Positions 16,580 to 24,443 of a stretch of DNA of 64,000 bases are shown here, piece after piece. The number at the start of each line of letters is the position of its first letter. The first letter of the stretch is position 1. The notes beneath the pieces were generated by a model, which worked only from the letters and a program-made list of their open reading frames with translations, did not search any database and was not told the DNA's origin. The position numbers and the translations under genes were made by a program. The DNA comes from Butyrivibrio sp. INlla14 (GTDB taxonomy: Bacteria > Bacillota > Clostridia > Lachnospirales > Lachnospiraceae): the NCBI RefSeq assembly GCF_900102515.1, contig NZ_FMVS01000002.1, positions 62,001 through 126,000 of the forward strand. Direction: 5' to 3'.

Positions 16580-17470
16580 TTACCCTTCTATATCCTTGCC
16601 AAACCAGTTCTCTATTGCATACATGATGTACACCAGTATAGTAACTACAATAAACATGATAATGGCTGCTGATGATAATTTCTGATAGTCAAGAGAAGCA
16701 AAGGTGTTATTCATAAAGTGCTGCAAAATATACAACGTCTGATATGGATAATCTCCTGTCATAAGATAAACCTCTCTAAACACCTTAAAGGAGCTTATCA
16801 GTGACATGATAGCCACGAACAATATCGTGGATGACATATATCTTACCTTAACAATCCAGAAGACCTGCCATTTATTGGCATTTTCAAGGGCTGCAACCTC
16901 CAAAAGATCCTTGGGAATACTTGCAAGAGCTGACATAAACAGAATCATGTTGTATCCAAGGTTCTTCCATAGGAAAAGAGCTACGATTACGATGGCGGCT
17001 TTATCGGATTTAAGCCAGTCTACCTTATTCTGTCCAAAGAAAACCATAAAATTATTGACTATTCCATTATGGTGAAACATAACCTGCCAGATAAGAACAA
17101 CAGAAGCAGTTGGCACCATAAGAGGGCTTAAGAAAAAGGTCCTGAAATAACTCTTAAAGGGAATCCTTGACTCCATAACAGCTGCAAGAAACAGTGATAA
17201 AACAACTGCCAACGGAACCGCAATAAGTGAAAAAATAAGGGAATTGCTGGCAGCCTGCTTAAAAGCTGCATTGTTCCATACATTTATAAAATTATCAAAG
17301 CCTACAAATTCTTTCTGAATGGGGTTATTTATCATTGAATAATAAATAACTACTCCAAAAGGAGCCACAAAAAACAAAATGACTCCAAGTAGTGAAGGCA
17401 GAAGAAAAAGCCAGGAAATAAGCTTTTTCTTCTGAAGTGTTGTTAGTTTAGTTGGTGTCGGAATAAACAA
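16580..17470 (-). CDS. Carbohydrate ABC transporter permease, MalF/UgpA type
   Basis: About 296 residues with six membrane segments and the EAA loop LLEVAALENANKWQVFWIV. The start is uncertain. The frame opens with TTG at 17494, but a TTG at 17470 has GGGGAAGG eight bases upstream and is preferred. Either way the gene begins inside the end of the preceding permease gene (overlap 23-47 bases), implying translational coupling. It forms the import channel together with the MalG-type neighbour. Confidence 0.92.
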   Translation of the reverse strand: MFIPTPTKLTTLQKKKLISWLFLLPSLLGVILFFVAPFGVVIYYSMINNPIQKEFVGFDNFINVWNNAAFKQAASNSLIFSLIAVPLAVVLSLFLAAVMESRIPFKSYFRTFFLSPLMVPTASVVLIWQVMFHHNGIVNNFMVFFGQNKVDWLKSDKAAIVIVALFLWKNLGYNMILFMSALASIPKDLLEVAALENANKWQVFWIVKVRYMSSTILFVAIMSLISSFKVFREVYLMTGDYPYQTLYILQHFMNNTFASLDYQKLSSAAIIMFIVVTILVYIMYAIENWFGKDIEG

Positions 17471-19640
17471 AATCAGGTACCTTCCCCATTTCAAAAGAAT
17501 AATAAGATGCGTAATTACTATTAGACTCCCCAGTCTTTTTAAAATTGATCAAAACGTAAAACTGATCATTTACCAGTTTGTCACGTCTATACCATCTGCT
17601 GTAGTAAGGATCGGACACTACATTTTCTATTATATCGCTAATTTGTTCCTTTTCGGTATAGGTAATTGATTTTGATTCAACATTTATATCAATTTCATCC
17701 AAATCCTGGCTCTCAAGATCATATCCCGGATAGTAATTAGTTACCTCTATACTTTCTATTTGTTCTACGTCCAATGTGCTTTCTACAAATACACCATACT
17801 TTTTAAGTACATCTATCGTATTAGTATAGCAGTCATATACGTTCATTGTAGTAGACGCATAGCCGTGATTAGTATTATTGTCATATGAAATCTGACCGAC
17901 AGGCACTGTATCCTTGGCCATTTCATAAGTAAAATATTTATCTATATCTTTTCTATAAGCATCGCTCAGCTCAGCATAAGGAATATCAGAAGTAACTTTC
18001 TGAGCAGGTCCTGATATATAGCTAACAGTTCCTGTCTTGGCATTTGCAGCATCAAACTCCCTCATATCCTCATCATGGAAGCATACAAAATAACCCTTCT
18101 TATATTCATCAGAATCTATTAGCTTTGAAAGGAGCTGTTCGTCAATGTCATAAGGAATACAGATATCTCTATATACGCTTCTGCCATTCTTTAGCCTGTA
18201 TACAATAGTTTCGCTCCATCCAAGATCGTGATAATTTCCTGTTCTATCATATTCGGCCCACTTCTTTTTGGTGCTCATTCCAATCTTTGAAAGCTCAACG
18301 AAGGAGTCAATGTCAGTAATAAACATGTAGTCTTCCGGCATATTATAGCCGTCCTTGAACTGTCCATTTTCGTAAATTGTGTACTCATAGCCTGATTCAA
18401 GAAATGCACAGCTCTCAATTTTATCCCTGGAAGGCACATAACAGTCATATCCCAAAAGGTCACCCTTAAAAATCACAAATATAAGTGAAGCTATAGCCAC
18501 AGCCATGATTGTCTGAGCTTTTCCCTGAATAAAGCTCTTAATGTTGCCATCAAGGATTGCCTCGATAATGCATCCGGAAATAACTGTTCCAAGGACCATT
18601 ATGCCAAACATCATGATGAAAAACTTTGAACCATTGTCCCAGACATAATCATTCATGCTATAGAATATGAAGCCACTGGCAAGACCTATAACTACGCAGG
18701 ATAATATCTTGGCAATCCATCTAAAAGGTCTGAAAACAATAGCTTTCCCGGCATGTTCAGCCTTTCTGAATCTGCTGATTACAGCAACGCAGACAAATGC
18801 CAACAGACCTACAACCAGAATATCTACATCATAAGAAATAGTCTCTTTAAAACATTCAAATACAGACCCCAGAGAAGTATTATATAATTCTCCTCTCCCT
18901 CTAGTCAGATCAAGCATCATTTTCATGATAATAAATCTATCATAGAGAGGTGATGCTATTACATATCCATCCCCTCTTGCCGCATAAGTTGAGAAAAAAA
19001 GCTCCTTGTAGCTTGTAAAAACATAACCATATACAACAGATATCAGCATCAAAAATGCCATTACAAGCATTGCAATTGGAAGGCTTCCACACAAGAGGAT
19101 TGCCAGAACTGTAATGTTATATATAGTAAAAAACAAAACAAAGCTTCGAAGAGTTTCTATAAGTACAGAAACCAAAACTACTCTGCTCATGGCTCCCATA
19201 CAGGTTGCAACTAAAAGTGCAATGGCATTAACAGAAATGTACATTATGAGGAATGTAGAAATTGCTTTAAAATATGTTTTCCTCATTCTCTCAGCTCTTG
19301 TTGTTGGCTGACTCAGATAAAAGTCAAGCTTCTTCTGTTCAAAGACGTAGGAAAAGCCCTGAAATGCAAAGGCGATAGCTATGCCAACTACCAGGATCCA
19401 TCCAAGCTGCTCAAATCCCATAACCCTTGTCACAGCATTCTGCATCTCGTGATACATATACTCAGGGCTCTGGTGGTATATCTTTCCATAATTGATAGAT
19501 CTTGAGACCATTACTGCCACACCAAGAATGTAGTAAATTGCCATTAAAAGAAAGCCAATTATAGAAGACCAAAGAGTTCTTGTTACGTATTTCTTGTGAT
19601 TAGAAATTCTATTACTCAAGGATAAACTTGCGGATGTCAT
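17448..19640 (-). CDS. ABC-2 type membrane permease of the YtrA/GntR-linked class
   Basis: 730 residues. About six to seven membrane segments in the first half (30-300), two more near 320-400, then a soluble C-terminal region of about 320 residues (from about 410) of a DUF6449-like kind. It contains QPTTRAERMRKTYFKA after the second helix, as in ABC-2 permeases next to GntR-ABC pairs. The start ATG at 19640 follows GGAGGTAG and overlaps the ATPase gene by 29 bases. With that ATPase it should form an ABC exporter or a cell-envelope stress transporter. Substrate unknown. Confidence 0.85.
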   Translation of the reverse strand: MTSASLSLSNRISNHKKYVTRTLWSSIIGFLLMAIYYILGVAVMVSRSINYGKIYHQSPEYMYHEMQNAVTRVMGFEQLGWILVVGIAIAFAFQGFSYVFEQKKLDFYLSQPTTRAERMRKTYFKAISTFLIMYISVNAIALLVATCMGAMSRVVLVSVLIETLRSFVLFFTIYNITVLAILLCGSLPIAMLVMAFLMLISVVYGYVFTSYKELFFSTYAARGDGYVIASPLYDRFIIMKMMLDLTRGRGELYNTSLGSVFECFKETISYDVDILVVGLLAFVCVAVISRFRKAEHAGKAIVFRPFRWIAKILSCVVIGLASGFIFYSMNDYVWDNGSKFFIMMFGIMVLGTVISGCIIEAILDGNIKSFIQGKAQTIMAVAIASLIFVIFKGDLLGYDCYVPSRDKIESCAFLESGYEYTIYENGQFKDGYNMPEDYMFITDIDSFVELSKIGMSTKKKWAEYDRTGNYHDLGWSETIVYRLKNGRSVYRDICIPYDIDEQLLSKLIDSDEYKKGYFVCFHDEDMREFDAANAKTGTVSYISGPAQKVTSDIPYAELSDAYRKDIDKYFTYEMAKDTVPVGQISYDNNTNHGYASTTMNVYDCYTNTIDVLKKYGVFVESTLDVEQIESIEVTNYYPGYDLESQDLDEIDINVESKSITYTEKEQISDIIENVVSDPYYSRWYRRDKLVNDQFYVLINFKKTGESNSNYASYYSFEMGKVPDFVYSDTN

Positions 19641-20517
19641 ACCCTACTACCTCCGTTTCACTAATGAATATCTCCTCTAAGGAAAGTGGCAATACTTCGA
19701 AAAATACAGGATTTCCTCTCTTAAAAGCCGCCTCTATATCTTCTCTTTCTCCTCGCATCGTGATGGTGTGAAGTCTTCCTCTCTTTTCATGGATCAGAAT
19801 ATCTATTCCCTCAAGAGCTGCCTTTTCATCATCTTCGCTTGTAAATACGCACTGTACCTTCTGCATCTTGAGCTTCATGTCGCTAAGATCCTCTGAAAGG
19901 ATCACTCCTCCCTTATGAAGAAGGCCTATATGATCACAGATATCCTCAAGCTCTCTAAGGTTGTGGGAAGCAATTATAGGTGTAAGGCCTCTGTCTGCCA
20001 TCTCTGCAGCAAAAAGGCTCTTTACCCCCTGTCTTACAACAGGGTCAAGACCATCAAAAGTCTCATCGCATAATAAATACTTGGTTCCTGAACATATACC
20101 AAGAAGAATTGATACCTGCTTTTTCATACCCTTGGAAAAAGAGCTGATCCTACGCTTAATATCTAGGCCGAAACCGCCGCAAAGCTTAAAAAAGCGAAGC
20201 TTGTCGAAGTTATCGTAGATTTCCTGGTAGTAATCAGCCATTTCCTCAGGTGTAGAATTTGGAAGGAAGTATTGGTCATCTGATATGTAAAATATATTCT
20301 TTTTAACTTCAGGGTTATCATAAACCGGTCTGTTGTCCACACAGACAATTCCCTTATCTGGCTTTATAACGCCAGAAATAATTCTGAGTATTGTGCTCTT
20401 TCCTGCTCCGTTTGTTCCAACAAGTCCAAACACTTCCCCATCTAATATGGACATAGTGACATGATTGACAGCTTTGATGTCATCAAAATCTTTTACTAGT
20501 TCTATAAGTTCAATCAT
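19612..20517 (-). CDS. ABC transporter ATP-binding protein
   Basis: 301 residues. Walker A is GTNGAGKST (near residue 34), the signature SSFSKGMKKQ departs from LSGGQ, and Walker B is YLLCDETFDGLDP with the catalytic Glu, followed by the switch His in IIASHN. The C-terminal 80 residues are an accessory domain common in YtrB/EcsA-like ATPases. It overlaps the regulator gene by eight bases and the permease gene by 29 bases, so it belongs to that permease rather than to the distant sugar permeases, though sharing cannot be excluded. Confidence 0.93.
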   Translation of the reverse strand: MIELIELVKDFDDIKAVNHVTMSILDGEVFGLVGTNGAGKSTILRIISGVIKPDKGIVCVDNRPVYDNPEVKKNIFYISDDQYFLPNSTPEEMADYYQEIYDNFDKLRFFKLCGGFGLDIKRRISSFSKGMKKQVSILLGICSGTKYLLCDETFDGLDPVVRQGVKSLFAAEMADRGLTPIIASHNLRELEDICDHIGLLHKGGVILSEDLSDMKLKMQKVQCVFTSEDDEKAALEGIDILIHEKRGRLHTITMRGEREDIEAAFKRGNPVFFEVLPLSLEEIFISETEVVGYDIRKFILE

Positions 20518-20932
20518 GATAACCTCCCTCTTTCCCTAATTTTTCAGATGCAGCGCATGCTACAATCCCCATACTGCTCAGGCGCTTTTTGATTTCATCT
20601 ACAAGCTCATCAATTGGAATCCCAATGTCCTGCGCTTCCCTAAAAAGCTCAGTTATAGCATTTATAAGCTCATTCTTCTTGTTGTCCATCATCGAGGAAT
20701 TACCCTTAACAAAGTTCCCTCGCCCCTTTACAGTATAAATAAAGCCCTGCCTCTCAAGCTCTGCATAGGCCTTCTGAACTGTATTAGGATTTGTAGACAG
20801 TTCCATAGCAAGGCTCCTGACTGATGGCATCTGATCATCAGCCTGAAGAATTCCCTTGTACATTTGGGTTTTAAAATTTTCAACAATTTGTTCGTAGATA
20901 GGTCTGCTATCCTGATAGTCAATTAGATTCAT
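20510..20932 (-). CDS. GntR-family regulator, YtrA subfamily
   Basis: 140 residues from the ATG at 20932, which has GGTGGGG upstream. Residues 10-75 are a winged-helix domain (RPIYEQIVENFKTQMYKG, MPSVRSLAMELSTNPNTVQK). The short C-terminal helical region lacks a ligand domain and is typical of YtrA-type repressors that control adjacent ABC genes. It is first in the operon. A 15-bp-arm inverted repeat over its promoter (21013-21049) is the likely autoregulatory operator. Confidence 0.93.
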   Translation of the reverse strand: MNLIDYQDSRPIYEQIVENFKTQMYKGILQADDQMPSVRSLAMELSTNPNTVQKAYAELERQGFIYTVKGRGNFVKGNSSMMDNKKNELINAITELFREAQDIGIPIDELVDEIKKRLSSMGIVACAASEKLGKEGGYHD

Positions 20933-21012
20933 ATCATCCCCACCATAATTATTAGTTAATAGTTTCACTAAGACTGACCAGGTGTATTGTGCAAGATAAA
21001 AAAAACTGTTTC

Positions 21013-21049
21013 ATATTAACTGTACTAATATATCTAGTACAGTTAATAT
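21013..21049. promoter_or_regulatory. Inverted-repeat operator of the GntR/ABC operon
   Basis: Perfect 15-base arms: 21013-21027 (ATATTAACTGTACTA) and 21035-21049 (its reverse complement), 7-base spacer. The core TGTACTA..TAGTACA resembles YtrA-type operators. It begins within the -10 element of the promoter at 21048-21076. Confidence 0.85.
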
Positions 21050-21076
21050 AGTATTCTCATTTTCGTATAATTGCAA
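21048..21076 (-). promoter_or_regulatory. Promoter of the eight-gene operon
   Basis: Minus strand TTGCAA (21071-21076), 17-base spacer and TACTAT (21048-21053). The operator covers the -10 and start region, so bound repressor would block initiation. Confidence 0.65.
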
Positions 21077-21145
21077 GACCTTTTGTAAATATTCCAAAAT
21101 ATTGTAATGTCATAGGAAATCTGAAGAGATTTAATATATCAAAAA

Positions 21146-21175
21146 AGATAAGGATCCATACAGGTATCCTTATCT
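21146..21175 (-). terminator. Terminator after the UPF0210 gene
   Basis: AGATAAGGAT / ATCCTTATCT arms with a 10-base loop. On the minus strand a run of six T follows. Confidence 0.85.
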
Positions 21176-21225
21176 CTTTTATATATTTTTATACAGTTAT
21201 CTATCTCTAAATTAGTCCTGCGCTT

Positions 21226-22590
21226 TTAATTCTTAAAGCTATGAACAGGAGCAGGAATCCTGCCACCACGATTTACAAAGGCATCACAGGAGAACTGATT
21301 AACAGGCATTATTGGTGCATAGCCTAAAAGTCCGCCAAACTCAACTGTCTCGCCAACACCCTTTCCAATAACAGGAATAAGACGAACCGCTGTTGTCTTC
21401 TGATTTATCATACCAATTGCCATTTCATCAGCAATAATACCGGCAATTGTTGTATCCTTGGTATCTCCAGGAATAGCGATCATATCAAGTCCAACAGAGC
21501 ATACACAGGTCATGGCTTCGAGCTTTTCAAGAGTAAGACAACCAGCTTCCACTGCATTTATCATGCCCTGATCTTCACTCACAGGAATAAAGGCTCCTGA
21601 AAGGCCTCCTACATAGGAAGATGCCATAACACCGCCTTTTTTAACCTGATCATTTAAAAGAGCCAAAGCGGCAGTAGTTCCAGGTGCTCCCGCATGCTCA
21701 ACACCAATCTCATGAAGAATGTCAGCTACGCTGTCTCCAATTGCTGGAGTTGGAGCAAGTGAAAGATCTATGATTCCGAAAGGAACTCCAAGTCTCTCTG
21801 ATGCCTCTTTTGCTACAAGCTGGCCTACTCTTGTAACCTTAAATGCGGTCTTCTTGATGGTCTCGCAGAGAACCTCAAAGCTTTCTCCCCTAACCTTTTC
21901 AAGAGCTGTCTTTACAACGCCAGGACCTGAAACGCCAACATTAATAATCTTGTCAGCTTCTGTCACGCCATGGAAGGCGCCTGCCATAAATGGGTTGTCA
22001 TCTGGTGCATTGCAGAAAATAACCAGCTTGGCACAGCCAAGGGAGTCCTTATCCTTAGTAGCCTCAGCAGTTTCTTTTACAATACTGCCCATAAGACGAA
22101 CAGCATCCATATTGATACCTGTCTTGGTAGAGCCTACATTTATAGATGAGCAGACAACATCTGTTGTAGAAAGGGCAAGTGGGATAGACTCAATAAGAAG
22201 TCTGTCAGCCTCTGTCATTCCCTTACTTACAAGAGCTGAATAGCCACCGATAAAGTTTACTCCAACCTTTTTAGCAACGCTATCAAGTGTCTTGGCAATT
22301 GATGCAAAGTCCTCTTTAGTCTTGCAGGCAGCCCCGCCCACAAGCGCTATAGGAGTAACTGAAATTCTCTTGTTAACAATAGGAACTCCAAACTCCCTTG
22401 CTATCTGATCTCCAGTCTTAACAAGGTCCTTGGCTGATTCATAGATCTTATTGTAAATATTCTCATTGAGCTTTTGAAGGTCATTACTGATGCAATCAAG
22501 AAGGCTAATGCCCATGGTGATGGTCCTGACATCCAGATTCTCTTTTTCTATCATGTCATTGGTTTCTATAACTTCATTAACATTTATCAT
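21226..22590 (-). CDS. UPF0210 (PFL/DUF711) family protein
   Basis: 454 residues from ATG 22590 (GGAG upstream), the usual size. The family is conserved and Gly/Ala-rich, with structural similarity to glycyl-radical-type barrels reported but no settled function. Seen: [12 protein letters not shown] near 25-40, [14 protein letters not shown] near 130, [13 protein letters not shown] near 220 and [14 protein letters not shown] near 285. It lies 53 bases after an ACT-domain gene, the standard pairing for this family, which suggests a metabolic role sensed through the ACT protein. Confidence 0.93.
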   Translation of the reverse strand: MINVNEVIETNDMIEKENLDVRTITMGISLLDCISNDLQKLNENIYNKIYESAKDLVKTGDQIAREFGVPIVNKRISVTPIALVGGAACKTKEDFASIAKTLDSVAKKVGVNFIGGYSALVSKGMTEADRLLIESIPLALSTTDVVCSSINVGSTKTGINMDAVRLMGSIVKETAEATKDKDSLGCAKLVIFCNAPDDNPFMAGAFHGVTEADKIINVGVSGPGVVKTALEKVRGESFEVLCETIKKTAFKVTRVGQLVAKEASERLGVPFGIIDLSLAPTPAIGDSVADILHEIGVEHAGAPGTTAALALLNDQVKKGGVMASSYVGGLSGAFIPVSEDQGMINAVEAGCLTLEKLEAMTCVCSVGLDMIAIPGDTKDTTIAGIIADEMAIGMINQKTTAVRLIPVIGKGVGETVEFGGLLGYAPIMPVNQFSCDAFVNRGGRIPAPVHSFKN

Positions 22591-22643
22591 AAAGCAATCT
22601 CCGTTTAAAAAAATGTAAAAGAAAAGACCCAAACAAACAGGAA

Positions 22644-22916
22644 TCAGATCCTGTGCATTGAGTCAAAAATTTCTTCTCTCTGACACTTAATAACGACACC
22701 AATCTCTGTGCCAAGCTTGTCAAGATCGTCAGCAACCTGGTTAAAGTCCTTGGCTGTACCAGCCATATCAACGATCATCATCATATTAAAATATCCGCTA
22801 ACAATAGTCTGGGAAATATCCAGAATATTAATTCCAGAATCTGCAAGATAGGTGCAAACCTTGGCAATAATGCCTACTGTATCCTTACCAACAACTGTTA
22901 TGATAGTCTTGTTCAT
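22644..22916 (-). CDS. ACT-domain protein (UPF0237)
   Basis: 90 residues from ATG 22916, chosen for the strong GGAGGAG upstream. The protein is a single ACT fold plus a C-terminal extension: [19 protein letters not shown] at the first strand and helix, then [17 protein letters not shown] domains bind small ligands, often amino acids. Its pairing with UPF0210 is conserved in many bacteria, so it is a likely regulator or partner of that protein. Confidence 0.92.
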   Translation of the reverse strand: MNKTIITVVGKDTVGIIAKVCTYLADSGINILDISQTIVSGYFNMMMIVDMAGTAKDFNQVADDLDKLGTEIGVVIKCQREEIFDSMHRI

Positions 22917-23047
22917 AAGCTCCTCCGATACTGTTTTCATTTCCTTCAAACTTACCAACATAAATGGTAAATGTCAACTAATCTTTGCATCAGCTAATAC
23001 AGAAACCTGACTTAAAAAAATAAAAAAGATTTCTACAGAACAAACTC

Positions 23048-23851
23048 CTACACATAAATAATTCGGGATATCTCTGACCTATTAGCCACCATTATCTCAA
23101 AATCGCTTGAATGATAAGGGTTTTCTCCCATATCAATCTCAACTCTTACTGTTTCATAAGCAAGTTCCGGAAGATTATTCTCTTTTGATAAATGTCCCAA
23201 AAAGATTCCCTTAATCTTATCATTAAGGAGTTTGCATAGGAGTTCTCCACTCTTTTCGTTGGATAAATGTCCTGAGTCGCCCAGTATACGGCGCTTTAGC
23301 TGATAAGGGTAAGGCCCTGTCTGGAGCATTCTGATATCATGATTAGCTTCAAGTAAAAGAGCATCGCAGTCCCGAAGGCATTCAACAGTATAATCAGTAT
23401 AGCATCCAAGATCGGTAGCTACGCCAATCTTCTTGTCCCCGCAAAAGATCCTGTATCCGCAAGGCTCATTGGCATCATGGGAAATTCTCATAGGATTTAA
23501 AATCATATCCCCAACAGAAACCTCTTTATCAGTTTCAACTGGAATAAATCTGGAATCCAGCATTTCACCTTTTTTGTCGCTAAACTTAATTCCCTCAATA
23601 GTGCCATTCGTAGCATAAATTGGAATATCATATTTCTTTAAGATAGTATGAAGAGCCGCAATATGGTCCGTATGCTCATGGGTAACAAAGATAGCATCAA
23701 GGTCTGACAGTCCTAGTTCAAGCTCCTTAAGCCCCTCTTCAATCCTCTTCTTGGAAACTCCCGCATCTATCAAAATATGAGTCCTCTCAGACCCTATATA
23801 AGTACAATTCCCACTGCTCCCACTGGCAATACTAGTAAATCTCATAAACAT
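23048..23851 (-). CDS. Metallo-beta-lactamase-fold hydrolase, WalJ/YycJ type
   Basis: 267 residues. SIASGSSGNCTYI at the N-terminus and the metal-binding THEHTDHIA near residue 60 are typical of the YycJ/WalJ group; further ligands are in RISHDANEP and in GHLSKEN near the C-terminus. The family is a putative DNA/RNA exonuclease linked to cell-wall and mutation phenotypes in other Firmicutes. Here the usual walRK genes are not adjacent. The first ATG (AAAGG five bases upstream) is preferred over Met3. Confidence 0.9.
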   Translation of the reverse strand: MFMRFTSIASGSSGNCTYIGSERTHILIDAGVSKKRIEEGLKELELGLSDLDAIFVTHEHTDHIAALHTILKKYDIPIYATNGTIEGIKFSDKKGEMLDSRFIPVETDKEVSVGDMILNPMRISHDANEPCGYRIFCGDKKIGVATDLGCYTDYTVECLRDCDALLLEANHDIRMLQTGPYPYQLKRRILGDSGHLSNEKSGELLCKLLNDKIKGIFLGHLSKENNLPELAYETVRVEIDMGENPYHSSDFEIMVANRSEISRIIYV

Positions 23852-24443
23852 AAAAACCTTTCAAAAAACGCTGTTCTAATCATACCAAAACTCCGCCCAT
23901 TTTACCACCTGCAAAGCCCACCCCACCTAAAGTCTCCTTTCTCTTCTAATCACCACAAACTTGCCGCCTTCACCCGGCGCAGTGGGGCCTCTTGTTCAAA
24001 AAGATTTTTTGTCGGTTCACTCGCTGGGATTTAAGGCCTTCCCAAAGATGTCCCAAAATCCTACGAATTAAACTCAGCTCGCCCCGGAGCCTTCGGCGGG
24101 TGGATTTGATACTCGCGAGCGTTAGCAAAAAGTGCCATTTTCTAATGCTCCCAAAGCAGCCTTTCCCGCGCATGCGAAGCTTTGTTTGAAGCAGGACGGA
24201 AAGAGACGTATATATGAAAATGCCATTTGGCGCCTTGCGCCATAAAAAAATGCGAAATCAATCTTTCAAGTATACTTGAAGAAGTTGATTTCGCATTTTT
24301 GTAAGCGCCCGCAGAGCGGGCCATGGCATTTTCAATTGTAGTTTTTCTAACCGTCCTGCAAGTTTAAGCTGCAGCATGCGCATTAAAAGAAAGGCTGCGG
24401 AAGCAGTTGTTTAGTGGAGCCAGTATCAGCAAGCAAGGCTCTG
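23852..24443. other. 592-base intergenic region rich in inverted repeats
   Basis: No credible gene; short frames on both strands are created by the inverted repeats. The right half holds the large nested foldback (24156-24398). The left half (about 23925-24125) contains several shorter GC-rich inverted repeats. Base composition is visibly more GC-rich than the flanking genes, which is unusual for an intergenic region here. Confidence 0.8.
24156..24398. repeat. Large nested foldback with five stacked outer stems and three inner hairpins
   Basis: Pairing segments from outside inward: 24156-24164 with 24390-24398; 24168-24175 with 24374-24381; AAGCT near 24177 with 24366-24370; 24191-24199 with 24351-24359; 24215-24226 with 24323-24334. 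Inside lie three hairpins: 24228-24242 (TGGCGC stem), 24246-24300 (16-bp stem with an inner TTCAAG/CTTGAA stem) and 24307-24321 (GCCCGC stem). All listed stems are exact. The third-level hairpin resembles an intrinsic terminator for the FtsA-like gene. Confidence 0.85.

Noticed and set aside
23777-24324. Short frames on both strands in the gap before the FtsA-like gene
   Set aside because: They follow the inverted repeats and have no ribosome binding site or recognisable protein.
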